DNA of 64,000 bases from an uncultured Candidatus Melainabacteria bacterium (GTDB lineage Bacteria > Cyanobacteriota > Vampirovibrionia > Gastranaerophilales > Gastranaerophilaceae): NCBI GenBank assembly GCA_950096985.1, contig CATNBA010000005.1:1-64000 (forward strand). Reading direction: 5' to 3'. The notes beneath the pieces are model-generated. The model was not told where the DNA came from. It made no database searches and saw nothing but the letters and a program-made list of their open reading frames with translations. Shown here one piece after another: positions 17,863-25,710 of the stretch. How positions within the stretch are numbered: the stretch's first letter is position 1; every line of letters starts with the position of its first letter. A program made the translations under genes and the position numbers.

Positions 17863-19011
17863 TTATCCCTGTAACTTTTGACGAAACACACTGTCTGATA
17901 CCATTAATGCGAGATTTTTATAGCTCAGTGCAACATTAGAATCGGCATTAACGTCACTGACGGGTATTCCTTTATTAATTGCAGACATCATTGTGAAATA
18001 GTTATTAGGAATTTTCCAATAAAGTTTTCTGCCCAGAACTTCTTCAACATCTTCTGCATTTATTTCATCATTTTCCATATAGCGGTTAATTAAAATTTGT
18101 ATTTTATCTTCTGCAAATCCTAATTTTTCAAATAATTCCAAACATCTCTGACAATTTCTGAGTGCCGGAAGATTTACAATCGTTACAAAAAATACTAAAT
18201 CGGAATTTTCCAATGCATTCATTGCCTTACTGTCAAACCCGCTTGAAGTATCGACCACAACATAAGAAAATGTATCTCGTAAAATTTCAAATAACTTTGA
18301 AATATTCTTTGATACAATATCATCAACCTGTTTGAAATATGGTGGGTCTGCAAGAACATACAAACTTGTATCTTTGTATTTTTCAAGCGTTGATAAAAGA
18401 AAATCTTCATTAATTTTATCAAGATTTTGCAGCATATAAGAAATATTAAAAGACGGTTTCAAATCCAAAAAAGTAGTAACATCCCCCAGCTGAAAATTTA
18501 AATCAATAAGAGCTACGTTTTCTTTGGTAATCTTAGCAAGTTCAAGTGCAAGATTTGTGGCAATAGAAGTTTTACCGACACCGCCTTTATTTGAATAAAC
18601 AGAAATAATTCGGCATTTTGATTTTTTAGGTTTAGCATCCGTAAAATATGAATAGATTTTATCCAAAACCTCAAAGAAATTTTTCTTAATCAACGGCATT
18701 GCAAGAAAATCACATGCTCCAACTCTCATTGCTCTGATTACCAAGTCCACATCAGGTTTATCAGACAAAGCAACAACCCTGCATTCGGGAAATTCTGATG
18801 TAATTTTCGAAACAAAGTTTAACCCCTGCTCCTGATACTGTGATATATCAACAATAATAAGAGCCTTAGAAAGCTCCTTTACTGCATCATATGCCTTTGA
18901 AAAATCAGAAGTACCCGCAAGAAACGAAAACTTTTCAAATTCTTCCACATACAACTTTAAAAGCTCAACAGTATGATTTTCCTCAGAAATTACAATTGTC
19001 GATATACTCAT
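17863..19011 (-). CDS. CpaE-like protein: receiver-like domain plus MinD/ParA ATPase
   Basis: Residues 1-125 resemble a response-regulator receiver domain (VISEENHTVELLKLY; IIVDISQYQEQGLNF; VRIGAC-like AMRVGACDFLAMPL). From residue 130 a MinD/ParA ATPase follows with the deviant Walker A SNKGGVGKTSIATNLA, switch I LIDLNFQLGDVTTFLD and VVDTSSGFDSKAMNAL. This is the CpaE layout, which localises Tad pilus assembly in Caulobacter. I use the ATG at 19011: an extended -10 box TGATACAAT (TACAAT at 19023-19018) ends six bases before it, so the mRNA looks leaderless and separate from the RNA gene upstream. It forms an operon with the CpaF-like gene. Confidence 0.85.
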   Translation of the reverse strand: MSISTIVISEENHTVELLKLYVEEFEKFSFLAGTSDFSKAYDAVKELSKALIIVDISQYQEQGLNFVSKITSEFPECRVVALSDKPDVDLVIRAMRVGACDFLAMPLIKKNFFEVLDKIYSYFTDAKPKKSKCRIISVYSNKGGVGKTSIATNLALELAKITKENVALIDLNFQLGDVTTFLDLKPSFNISYMLQNLDKINEDFLLSTLEKYKDTSLYVLADPPYFKQVDDIVSKNISKLFEILRDTFSYVVVDTSSGFDSKAMNALENSDLVFFVTIVNLPALRNCQRCLELFEKLGFAEDKIQILINRYMENDEINAEDVEEVLGRKLYWKIPNNYFTMMSAINKGIPVSDVNADSNVALSYKNLALMVSDSVFRQKLQG

Positions 19012-19017
19012 ACACAA

Positions 19018-19026
19018 ATTGTATCA
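19018..19026 (-). promoter_or_regulatory. Extended -10 promoter of the CpaE-like gene
   Basis: Reverse-strand TGATACAAT; the -10 hexamer occupies 19023-19018 and the ATG begins at 19011, six bases later. This favours 19011 over the in-frame TTG at 19017. Confidence 0.6.
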
Positions 19027-19067
19027 TATTTAAGCCAAACGGGCAAGGGATAAGATGGCTCGCAAAT

Positions 19068-19249
19068 AAAAAAAGCCCTGTACAAATGCGATTTTGTTAC
19101 CTGCGGAGTCTCGCAGGTGGGTGAACGCCTCGGATTATCCGTTTCCCGCTGGCGATATTAAATCGGCGGGTATACTTCACATCCTGTCAGAGTCAATTCT
19201 CCCTGTTAATAAAAATGTAGGAACAAAATAAACATCCATACAGAACTTA
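19068..19249 (-). ncRNA. Structured non-coding RNA, 6S-RNA-like
   Basis: About 180 bases of reverse-strand RNA with no reading frame and locally high GC. It has its own promoter (19282-19255) and ends in a run of seven U at 19074-19068. Its 5' and 3' ends pair in a long closing helix: TTCTGTA (19245-19239) with TACAGGG (19083-19077), GU pairs between, and TTTTGTT (19228-19222) with AACAAAA (19098-19092). Inside are a hairpin ACCTGCG / CGCAGGT next to the 3' strand, and GTGAA / TTCAC closing a branched part with CCCGC / GCGGG and CGGA / TCCG stems. Size, closing stem next to the U-run, a large single-stranded 5' side and a 3'-side hairpin fit 6S RNA, the RNA polymerase regulator. I could not match conserved 6S bases from memory. 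Confidence 0.5.
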
Positions 19250-19254
19250 ATTAC

Positions 19255-19282
19255 ATTATAACATATTTTACAGATTTCGCAA
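19255..19282 (-). promoter_or_regulatory. Promoter of the structured RNA
   Basis: Reverse strand TTGCGA (19282-19277), 16-base spacer, TATAAT (19260-19255). Transcription would begin near 19248, exactly where the closing helix begins. Confidence 0.6.
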
Positions 19283-19287
19283 TAAGT

Positions 19288-19959
19288 CTATCCGGCAAAT
19301 TTTTTCACACCAATGTAAAATCCCATATACATTGATAACCCAATCAATGCAACAGTATTTAAAATATCTAAATATGCAAAATCATATAAAAAGACATTCG
19401 CACCAAGAGTAATTAACGCAAAACACAGTGCAGTTACGGTATAATTAAAAGTTCTAAACCGTCTTTTTTTGTTTTCAACTTTCATAACATCAATATTAGA
19501 AAGTTTTATTGCATTTTCATATGCATCCTGTGTAATCTGACCGTTTAACAATAAGTGAGAGCAGGCTTTTTCAAAAGCTTTTTTAAGCTGAACTTCAACC
19601 AACTGCAATAAATCTTCATTACTCAAATTTCCAAGAGCAGATTCTCTTGCCATTTCATAAGCTACAAAACCCAATTTTTGCAAAATACTTTCATGATACA
19701 TTGCAGGAATATCTGAACGAAGAAGGTCTACATATTTGTGAAAAGTCCATTCAGAAATCACTTGAGTTAAAAATTTTGCAGTTTCGGAATTTTCTATACT
19801 TTCATCATTAGAAAAAGCTTCACCTGCAATATAAGTAAAATTATAAACTCTTTCAAGAAATTCTTTTTTATGCTGTAATGCAATATCTTCAGGCATAACT
19901 TCTTCTGCCTGCTTAGTTAAATTCTTTGCAAAATCCTTGTAATTAAATGTAGCCGTCAT
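19288..19959 (-). CDS. Protein with two C-terminal membrane segments, unknown
   Basis: A 223-residue protein: residues 1-160 are charged and helical and include a region FVAYEMARESALGNLSNEDLLQLVEVQL; residues 172-215 form a membrane hairpin (VTALCFALITLGANVFLYDF, then ILNTVALIGLSMYMGFYIGV). So the bulk of the protein is probably cytoplasmic and tethered by its C-terminus. GGAGGG lies four bases before the ATG and a promoter with TTGCCC-17-TATAAT precedes it. No family is recognised. It lies downstream of the 703-residue protein on the same strand but has its own promoter. Confidence 0.8.
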   Translation of the reverse strand: MTATFNYKDFAKNLTKQAEEVMPEDIALQHKKEFLERVYNFTYIAGEAFSNDESIENSETAKFLTQVISEWTFHKYVDLLRSDIPAMYHESILQKLGFVAYEMARESALGNLSNEDLLQLVEVQLKKAFEKACSHLLLNGQITQDAYENAIKLSNIDVMKVENKKRRFRTFNYTVTALCFALITLGANVFLYDFAYLDILNTVALIGLSMYMGFYIGVKKFAG

Positions 19960-19976
19960 AAAACCCTCCGAAAAGT

Positions 19977-20005
19977 ATTATAACATGCCTCTTTATTCTG
20001 GGCAA
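19977..20005 (-). promoter_or_regulatory. Promoter of the 223-residue membrane protein gene
   Basis: Reverse strand TTGCCC (20005-20000), 17-base spacer, TATAAT (19982-19977), in the 46-base gap after the upstream gene. Confidence 0.65.
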
Positions 20006-22117
20006 CTAGTTCATTTTCAAAGTTTGCAGAGCTTGTTGTTCTGCAAGTTCAGCCCTTCTCATAGCTTTATCAGCCTCTGTCATATCTTCACCCTGATTTA
20101 ACTGAACTCCAATTGGTGAAGGTATATAATTTCTTACAGGTTCATTATTCTTTTTAGTTGAAGATGTATCAGTTTGACCGTTACGATACTTATTCAGCAT
20201 ATTTGTTGAGCTTTTACCGTCTTGCAAAACTTGAACACCTTGAGAAGACGGTACATAAGTTCTTTGAGGTTGATTATTGTGAGGAATTTGCTGGGGCTTC
20301 TGTGTAACTTGAGGATTTTGCAGCTGAGGAGGAATATTCGGCTGTTGAGATTGTTCCTTCGGTTCTTTGCCTTCATCTAACAATGAATTTTTTGGTTTTC
20401 CGAATATTTTATGACAGCCTTTTACCGCAAGTTTTGAGAAAAACGGCATAATTACCATCATACCTAAAATTATTCTCATCGGATAACCTGCCATCTGTTT
20501 AAATCCGAACTTCGGATGACGGAAGAAATCTTTAATCTTATCTATTACTGTTTTTCTTACAACTTTTTTAGTATCATGAGGTCTGATTTGTTCAAGACCG
20601 ACAGAAACTACTCTGCCTATACGTTTGCACAAGTTTGTGAACGGATTTTTAACTCCTGCTTTCAATTCTTGTTTTAAAGCTTTTTTACCGGCATTATAAT
20701 CAATTTTAGACATTTTACCTGACATAGCTTTTTCATTAAAATCTATAAGATGTTTTCTGTAAGCTTCAACCTGTTGTTTTGTCATGCCAGCGTATTGTAA
20801 ACCGCCGACTTTGTGCATAAGCATAATTGCAGGCGGAATACATGCAAACATTGCAACAAGTTCAACGAAACGTTCTGCAAATGTTCTGGCTTTTTCGCCC
20901 ACACCGCCTTCTGCTTTGGCTGATTTGTATATAGCTTCGGCTAAGAACCATGCCTGCATAATAGCAATTAACTTACCCCCGGCAACTCTGTTTGTAGCAC
21001 CTTCAAGTACAATGTTATTATATTTTGCAATAAATTTACCCAAAGCAGATTTCGGAATTTTCTTATCCAAACCTGTATCTTTTAAGGCTTTAGCCATTTC
21101 TGGCGTTAAAGTTTCATTGCCTAGTGAGCTTGCCATTTTATTTGCGAATTCAGAACCGTACACTTTTCTGCCAAATAAGAAACGCTTAATCTTGCCCATC
21201 AGAGTTGGTTTTGTTTCATAAGCTATTGAATACATGTTACTGTTGGCATTATGGCTTGCTTCCATAATTCTATGTAAATTATCAGGTCTGTTTTTTCTAA
21301 TATGTTCAAATTCGGCAAAATCTCTTAAGCCAAACTCATAAGCCTTAGCATCTTTCAGTAACTTTGTACGTGCGGCAGTATCAGCCGGCAGAGCTCCTGT
21401 CAAAAAACTATTACCACCCCTGGTGTATTTTTTTAACAGTTCAAATTCTGCTTTCTGTATTTCTATAGCCTGCTGAGATTTAGGCAATTTACCAATTCTG
21501 TTTTTATAATTTGCAATCTCTGATGAATTTGCTCCGTATGCCGCTAAATCATCAACATAATAAGTTTCTCTAAAAAAGTTTTCTGCAACCTGATCGTAAT
21601 CAGTTGCACAAAAACCTAACATTCCTCTTGCCTGATCTCGAACCATGGCAAGTTCAGGTTTCGAAGGAGTATCACTGAAAGCTCTTAAAATTCTTGATTT
21701 ATCAATAATTTTTTCACGCAAAAATTTTCTAAACGCCCCATACCCCTTGCCCATTGACTGTACAAGACTATATTTGCCTAATTTGCCTGATGTACTGTCA
21801 CCCCAAGCTCCTATTTTACCCGGGATAGTTTTTTCGTAATCACCACGGCAATGTTCGGCATATTTATCCATACCTTTGGCAATCGCGTACCACGCAGGAA
21901 GGGTTAAACCGGCAGTCCACATCATTCCTTTAGGGTCATCTGTTGTATTGGCAACTCTGTTTGCAACATAAGTATCCTGAACATTTTCTTTTAAAAGTTC
22001 AGGATTAACACCCGCCTGCATTGTTATCTGCTGCCTCAACTGTTCCTGCTGTTGAGGAGTTAAAGATTTAAATTGCATTTGAGCTTGCTGCTGTTTTTGG
22101 ACATTATTGTCGAGCAT
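20006..22117 (-). CDS. Large membrane-associated protein, 703 residues, unknown
   Basis: I do not recognise the family. The ATG at 22117 has AGGGGA just upstream; the frame is open for 13 more codons without support. Residues 1-45 are Gln-rich (QQQAQMQFKSL; TPQQQEQLRQQ). A hydrophobic stretch lies near residue 65 (WTAGLTLPAWYAIAKGM); others lie near 390 (LIAIMQAWFLAEAIY), 420 (FVELVAMFACIPPAIMLMHKVGG) and 560 (MRIILGMMVIMPFFSKLAV). The last 120 residues are Gln/Pro/Asn-rich and contain two similar units, YVPSSQGVQVLQDG and YIPSPIGVQLNQGE. TTGACG with an 18-base spacer to TATATA (22132-22127) is a likely promoter. Length and low-complexity ends suggest a structural envelope protein, which is inference. 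Confidence 0.78.
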   Translation of the reverse strand: MLDNNVQKQQQAQMQFKSLTPQQQEQLRQQITMQAGVNPELLKENVQDTYVANRVANTTDDPKGMMWTAGLTLPAWYAIAKGMDKYAEHCRGDYEKTIPGKIGAWGDSTSGKLGKYSLVQSMGKGYGAFRKFLREKIIDKSRILRAFSDTPSKPELAMVRDQARGMLGFCATDYDQVAENFFRETYYVDDLAAYGANSSEIANYKNRIGKLPKSQQAIEIQKAEFELLKKYTRGGNSFLTGALPADTAARTKLLKDAKAYEFGLRDFAEFEHIRKNRPDNLHRIMEASHNANSNMYSIAYETKPTLMGKIKRFLFGRKVYGSEFANKMASSLGNETLTPEMAKALKDTGLDKKIPKSALGKFIAKYNNIVLEGATNRVAGGKLIAIMQAWFLAEAIYKSAKAEGGVGEKARTFAERFVELVAMFACIPPAIMLMHKVGGLQYAGMTKQQVEAYRKHLIDFNEKAMSGKMSKIDYNAGKKALKQELKAGVKNPFTNLCKRIGRVVSVGLEQIRPHDTKKVVRKTVIDKIKDFFRHPKFGFKQMAGYPMRIILGMMVIMPFFSKLAVKGCHKIFGKPKNSLLDEGKEPKEQSQQPNIPPQLQNPQVTQKPQQIPHNNQPQRTYVPSSQGVQVLQDGKSSTNMLNKYRNGQTDTSSTKKNNEPVRNYIPSPIGVQLNQGEDMTEADKAMRRAELAEQQALQTLKMN

Positions 22118-22126
22118 AGTTTCCCC

Positions 22127-22156
22127 TATATAGATATAAAAACATTTTTTCGTCAA
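22127..22156 (-). promoter_or_regulatory. Probable promoter of the 703-residue protein gene
   Basis: Reverse strand TTGACG (22156-22151), 18-base spacer, TATATA (22132-22127); the leader would be only a few bases and includes the AGGGGA ribosome site. Confidence 0.5.
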
Positions 22157-22286
22157 TAATTGACTTTTAAAATCTTATGTAAAGAAATGTAACAAGATAG
22201 AACAAATGTGAAATTGAAAAGTTTATATATACTTTATATATACATCAGAGACAACACGAGAGAGTAAACAATAAGAGATATCAACG

Positions 22287-22300
22287 GAGACCTTAGTCTC
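22287..22300 (+). promoter_or_regulatory. Leader hairpin before the 54-residue gene
   Basis: GAGAC / GTCTC with loop CTTA in the 5' region of the small gene at 22333. A TATATATA-rich stretch near 22225-22250 may hold the promoter. The hairpin may stabilise the message or regulate it; no known riboswitch is recognised. Confidence 0.4.
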
Positions 22301-22332
22301 TGGCGATAACCCCAAAAGAGAGGATGAAAAAG

Positions 22333-22497
22333 ATGGCAACAGCTAATTTAGCAAACATTGACGACAAACTAAAAAATATTTATGACAATCAGGTTACAGT
22401 CAATAATAATCAGCCATTTGAAGACCGATCCGAACTTCTATTTGCACAAATGAATTTCATCGCAATTGCCAATAAGCAGGCATTGCATTTAATATAA
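22333..22497 (+). CDS. Small protein, 54 residues, unknown
   Basis: I judge this reading frame real because GAGAGG lies nine bases before the ATG at 22333, a structured leader precedes it and a strong terminator follows. The product starts MATANLANIDDKLKNIYDNQ, is Asn/Gln-rich in the middle and ends MNFIAIANKQALHLI, an amphipathic helix. An in-frame ATG at 22324 overlaps the ribosome site and is less likely. No homologue is recognised. Confidence 0.6.
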   Translation: MATANLANIDDKLKNIYDNQVTVNNNQPFEDRSELLFAQMNFIAIANKQALHLI

Positions 22498-22513
22498 GCC
22501 TCTAACGATAATA

Positions 22514-22527
22514 TGTGAAATTTCACA
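22514..22527. promoter_or_regulatory. Palindrome TGTGAAATTTCACA
   Basis: A perfect 14-base palindrome downstream of the 54-residue gene and about 110 bases before nadD. It has the symmetry of a dimeric regulator site; it may equally be part of the 3' structure of the small mRNA. A second small hairpin, GCCA / TGGC, follows at 22533-22544. Confidence 0.35.
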
Positions 22528-22594
22528 ATAATCGCCAAAGATGGCAAAACCAAATTTTTTAACTCCAATTTAATTTTTCCCCTACAAAATTTTC

Positions 22595-22620
22595 AGCAGA
22601 ACCTCGGTTCTGCTTTTCTT
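22595..22620 (+). terminator. Rho-independent terminator of the 54-residue gene
   Basis: AGCAGAACC / GGTTCTGCT with a tight loop, followed by TTTCTTTG. It ends 18 bases before the nadD start. Confidence 0.85.
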
Positions 22621-22637
22621 TGTGCTAATATTTCTAT

Positions 22638-23147
22638 ATGAAATTATGCATTTTTGCAGGAACATTTAATCCTATACATAAAGCGCACCTTAAAATGGCT
22701 CAGCTTGCGCTTGAAAAATACGGGTTTGATAAAATTCTTTTTATCCCGGCATATAATCCGCCGCACAAAAATACGACACTTTGCGAACACCGGTATAAAA
22801 TGGTCGAACTTGCAATAAAAAATCACCCAAAATTTGAAATTTCGGATATAGAATATAAAAGAGAAGGGAAATCTTACACTTATCTTACAATATTAGAACT
22901 ATATGAAAAATACGATATTGAAGATAAAATAAGTTTTATAATCGGCAAAGATTCTATAGAAAAATTTGACACTTGGTATGAGGCAGAAAAACTCAGAAAT
23001 CTGATAGAATTTGTGCCGTTTGACAGATTACCTGAAGATATTTCATCCTCACAAATAAGAGAAAGAGTTAAATATAACCAACCAATTGACGATTTAGTCA
23101 CCAAAGGAGTAGGAGATTACATTGAAAGACATAACTTATATAAATAA
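22638..23147 (+). CDS. nadD: Nicotinate-nucleotide adenylyltransferase
   Basis: NadD adenylylates nicotinate mononucleotide in NAD synthesis. GTFNPIHKAH at residues 8-17 is the nucleotidyltransferase HxxH-type motif, PAYNPPHK follows, and SSSQIRERV near residue 145 is the ISSTxIR motif. At 169 residues it is short for the family (usually near 190). An extended -10 box TGCTAATAT (hexamer 22626-22631) ends six bases before the ATG with no Shine-Dalgarno sequence, so the mRNA looks leaderless. It overlaps yqeK by 26 bases; nadD-yqeK is a standard pair. Confidence 0.94.
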   Translation: MKLCIFAGTFNPIHKAHLKMAQLALEKYGFDKILFIPAYNPPHKNTTLCEHRYKMVELAIKNHPKFEISDIEYKREGKSYTYLTILELYEKYDIEDKISFIIGKDSIEKFDTWYEAEKLRNLIEFVPFDRLPEDISSSQIRERVKYNQPIDDLVTKGVGDYIERHNLYK

Positions 23148-23700
23148 CTGGCTAAAAGAAAATTTGAATGATGAAAGATATATTCACACACTCGGGACAG
23201 CAGATTGTGCAAAAGAACTTGCAAAAAAATTTAAACTCAACTCTGAAAAAGCATACGTTGCAGGACTTTTACACGATTGTGCAAAATGTTTTTCTAATGA
23301 AAAATTGATTGAGATTATCAAAGCACACCTTGAAGTTGAAGATAGTGAAATGCAAAATTACAAAACATTACATGCACCTGTAAGCGCATACATTGCAGAA
23401 AAAGAATTTGGAGTTGATGATATGGAAATTTTATCAGCGATCAGGTGGCACACTTTGGGCAAACTTAATATGACTGATTTTGAAAAAATCGTATTTGTAG
23501 CAGACAAAATTGAGCCAAACACCAGAGAAAAAGAATATTCCGACAAAATCCGAACACTGCTTGATGAAGAAAACGGCTTAAACAAAGCACTTTTAAAATG
23601 CTATAAAGAAACAATCAAAAGCCTTGTAAAAAGAAATTTAAAAATATGTTTATTAACAATTGAAATCTACAATAAACTTCAAGATTTAGTACAAAATTAG
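23122..23700 (+). CDS. yqeK: HD-domain hydrolase YqeK (symmetrical Ap4A hydrolase family)
   Basis: A 192-residue HD-domain protein. His23-containing IHTLGTADCAKELA, then AGLLHDCAK with the HD pair His51-Asp52, then AIRWHTLG and VFVADKIEPNTRE match the YqeK family, which hydrolyses diadenosine tetraphosphate to ADP in Firmicutes. It starts at a TTG at 23122 inside nadD, with AAAGGAGTAGGAG before it. It follows nadD in one transcript; rsfS, often next in other genomes, is absent here. Confidence 0.92.
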   Translation: MKDITYINNWLKENLNDERYIHTLGTADCAKELAKKFKLNSEKAYVAGLLHDCAKCFSNEKLIEIIKAHLEVEDSEMQNYKTLHAPVSAYIAEKEFGVDDMEILSAIRWHTLGKLNMTDFEKIVFVADKIEPNTREKEYSDKIRTLLDEENGLNKALLKCYKETIKSLVKRNLKICLLTIEIYNKLQDLVQN

Positions 23701-23742
23701 TATGTTCATGATAGAATAAAATTCATAAGTGAGGGTATTTTA

Positions 23743-25686
23743 ATGAAGGTTTTGGAAATTAAGAACAATTTGGTTAAAGTCGCATTTGATACAGATGATA
23801 ATCTTTCATTGGGCGGCTTTGTTATTATTGAAGATACAAATAACCCATATGTTGCACAGGTTATGAATTTAAAATCCGAACCTTCCTCAAACTATGCTAT
23901 CGTAAAATTATTATTTACTTTCAATGATGAAGGTATTTTGAAAAATTATAACGGAACAATACCATCTTTGAAAGCAAACGTATCAAAACTTCCGTCAAGC
24001 GAACTATTAGATATTATTCCAGCAGAAGACCCGCTTACTTTAGGCAGTCTTGCACAGCAAAATGTTAATTTAAATGTTGATAAAACAATTTTAGAAAATA
24101 ACCTGCTTATTTGCTCTAATAATCTTAGTAATACAACTACGCTTTTAAATAATATTACTGAACAAATTAAAGAAAAAGCAATTATAATAGATACAGAAGG
24201 TCAGTTTGATTGGGACAGAACAATTGCACCGGGTAAAGATTTTAAACTGCCTTTAAATCACGAGACAATAAATTATATTTATGAAAATGACCTTGATGAC
24301 GTTGATGCAGTAAGCAAAGCAATGATTCAGGAAATTTTTATTGAAGTTCAGGAATATATCCATACATTGCCTGAAAGATTTTTACCGTTTGATACATTTA
24401 TCAATGTTATAGACAGCCAATATAAAGAAACTAAAATACCACAATTAATTTTATTAAAAAACAAATTGCTTAAATACAAAGAATCAGATGTATTTGCACA
24501 AAACCTAAAAGATATTCTTGATTTAAGTATTGCTATAGAAAATGCTCAAAATATCAGTATTGATTTATCAGAAATTCCTGAAAATCTCCAAAAAGAAATT
24601 ATAAGATATATTTATACTGTAATGAGCCATATTAACGAACAAATATATTGCTTTGTTAAAGTTAATAATTCAAATATCAGTAAAAAACTTTTAAAAAGAT
24701 ACATAACAAGAGATAATGTTTTCACTACGGTGATATGCCCTCATGAATTTAAATATATTGAAGAAATTAAAGAGGCATCTCAAAATATTATATTCTTTGC
24801 TCCTCTAACATTACAACATGACTTTGCAAGTTATAATTCGTTTTTAGGCAAACTCAACAGCGATGAATTTGTAATTTATGGAGCACACACTCAGAATATA
24901 CCATTTATCACTGAACAAACCGTTGCAGAAGAAATTAAATCACCTTCTATTGTTCCTATGCCTGAACCAGTTCAAGAAGAAACAATCAAACCGGAACAAA
25001 AGATTGTGCAAGAAAACGAAGAACCTGAACAATTTCCTGAAATCAACTATCCGGATATAGTTGAAGACGATTTAAGTGAAGAAACTGTTTTTGAAGAACA
25101 AATTATAGAGGAACCTGTTGAAGAAATTGCAGAAGAACCTATACAAAACATTCTTGATGATACAGAATATGAACAGCTTTCTGAAGCAGATACTCTGCCG
25201 GAATTGATTGATGATGAATATTATCAAGATGAAGTTATTGAAGAAATGCCTGAAGAAATTACTAATGAAGAATTAGTTGAACAGGTTGCGAAAGATGTTG
25301 ATAAAGTATTTTATGAAAAATTGCCGCAGGATGATGAAGAAGAAGATTTTGAGACACAAGAAGAACTAACAGAAGATGATTTGAATTTAATAGATGATTT
25401 GGCAATTAATGATGAAATTTCTTTAATTGGCGAAGAAGAAAATAACGAATTTGAAACTTTTGAAGAAGAATTGCCGCCTGTAGTACCTATATATCCGGCA
25501 GAAGATGATGTTGAAAACGAACTTCAATCATTTGAACCAGGTGACAGAGTTTCTACTGCAAAATACGGGGAAGGTATTGTCGAGAAAATGATAAAATATG
25601 GCAATAAAATGCTATGTTCAATAGATTTTCCAAATATTGGCAGAAGATTGCTTGACCCTTCGTTGACTGAAATTACACGTTTATAA
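23743..25686 (+). CDS. HerA/HAS-barrel-like protein without a P-loop, with acidic linker and UvrD-type C-terminal domain
   Basis: A 647-residue protein. Residues 1-100 look like a HAS-type beta-barrel (VKVAFDTDDNLSLGGFVIIED). Residues 115-400 follow the outline of HerA/VirB4-like ATPases (TILENNLLICSNNLSNTTTL in the P-loop position, AIIIDTEGQFDW in the Walker B/GEY position), but the Walker A GxxxxGKS is absent, so ATP hydrolysis is doubtful. Residues 405-590 are a long Glu/Asp-rich linker. The end, FEPGDRVSTAKYGEGIVEKM, matches the tudor-like domain at the C-terminus of UvrD/PcrA, which binds RNA polymerase in PcrA. GAGGG before the ATG supports the start. The overall match is by eye and moderate. 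Function unknown, possibly transcription- or DNA-linked. Confidence 0.65.
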   Translation: MKVLEIKNNLVKVAFDTDDNLSLGGFVIIEDTNNPYVAQVMNLKSEPSSNYAIVKLLFTFNDEGILKNYNGTIPSLKANVSKLPSSELLDIIPAEDPLTLGSLAQQNVNLNVDKTILENNLLICSNNLSNTTTLLNNITEQIKEKAIIIDTEGQFDWDRTIAPGKDFKLPLNHETINYIYENDLDDVDAVSKAMIQEIFIEVQEYIHTLPERFLPFDTFINVIDSQYKETKIPQLILLKNKLLKYKESDVFAQNLKDILDLSIAIENAQNISIDLSEIPENLQKEIIRYIYTVMSHINEQIYCFVKVNNSNISKKLLKRYITRDNVFTTVICPHEFKYIEEIKEASQNIIFFAPLTLQHDFASYNSFLGKLNSDEFVIYGAHTQNIPFITEQTVAEEIKSPSIVPMPEPVQEETIKPEQKIVQENEEPEQFPEINYPDIVEDDLSEETVFEEQIIEEPVEEIAEEPIQNILDDTEYEQLSEADTLPELIDDEYYQDEVIEEMPEEITNEELVEQVAKDVDKVFYEKLPQDDEEEDFETQEELTEDDLNLIDDLAINDEISLIGEEENNEFETFEEELPPVVPIYPAEDDVENELQSFEPGDRVSTAKYGEGIVEKMIKYGNKMLCSIDFPNIGRRLLDPSLTEITRL

Positions 25687-25710
25687 TTAAATATATGGGA
25701 TTAAGAAATA

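Noticed and set aside
19068-19249. Riboswitch controlling the CpaE-like gene
   Set aside because: That gene has an extended -10 promoter after the U-run, so the RNA is better read as a free transcript; no known riboswitch core was recognised.
20784-21221. 145-codon open frame on the forward strand
   Set aside because: It lies wholly antisense to the 703-residue gene, has no ribosome site, and its composition mirrors that gene.
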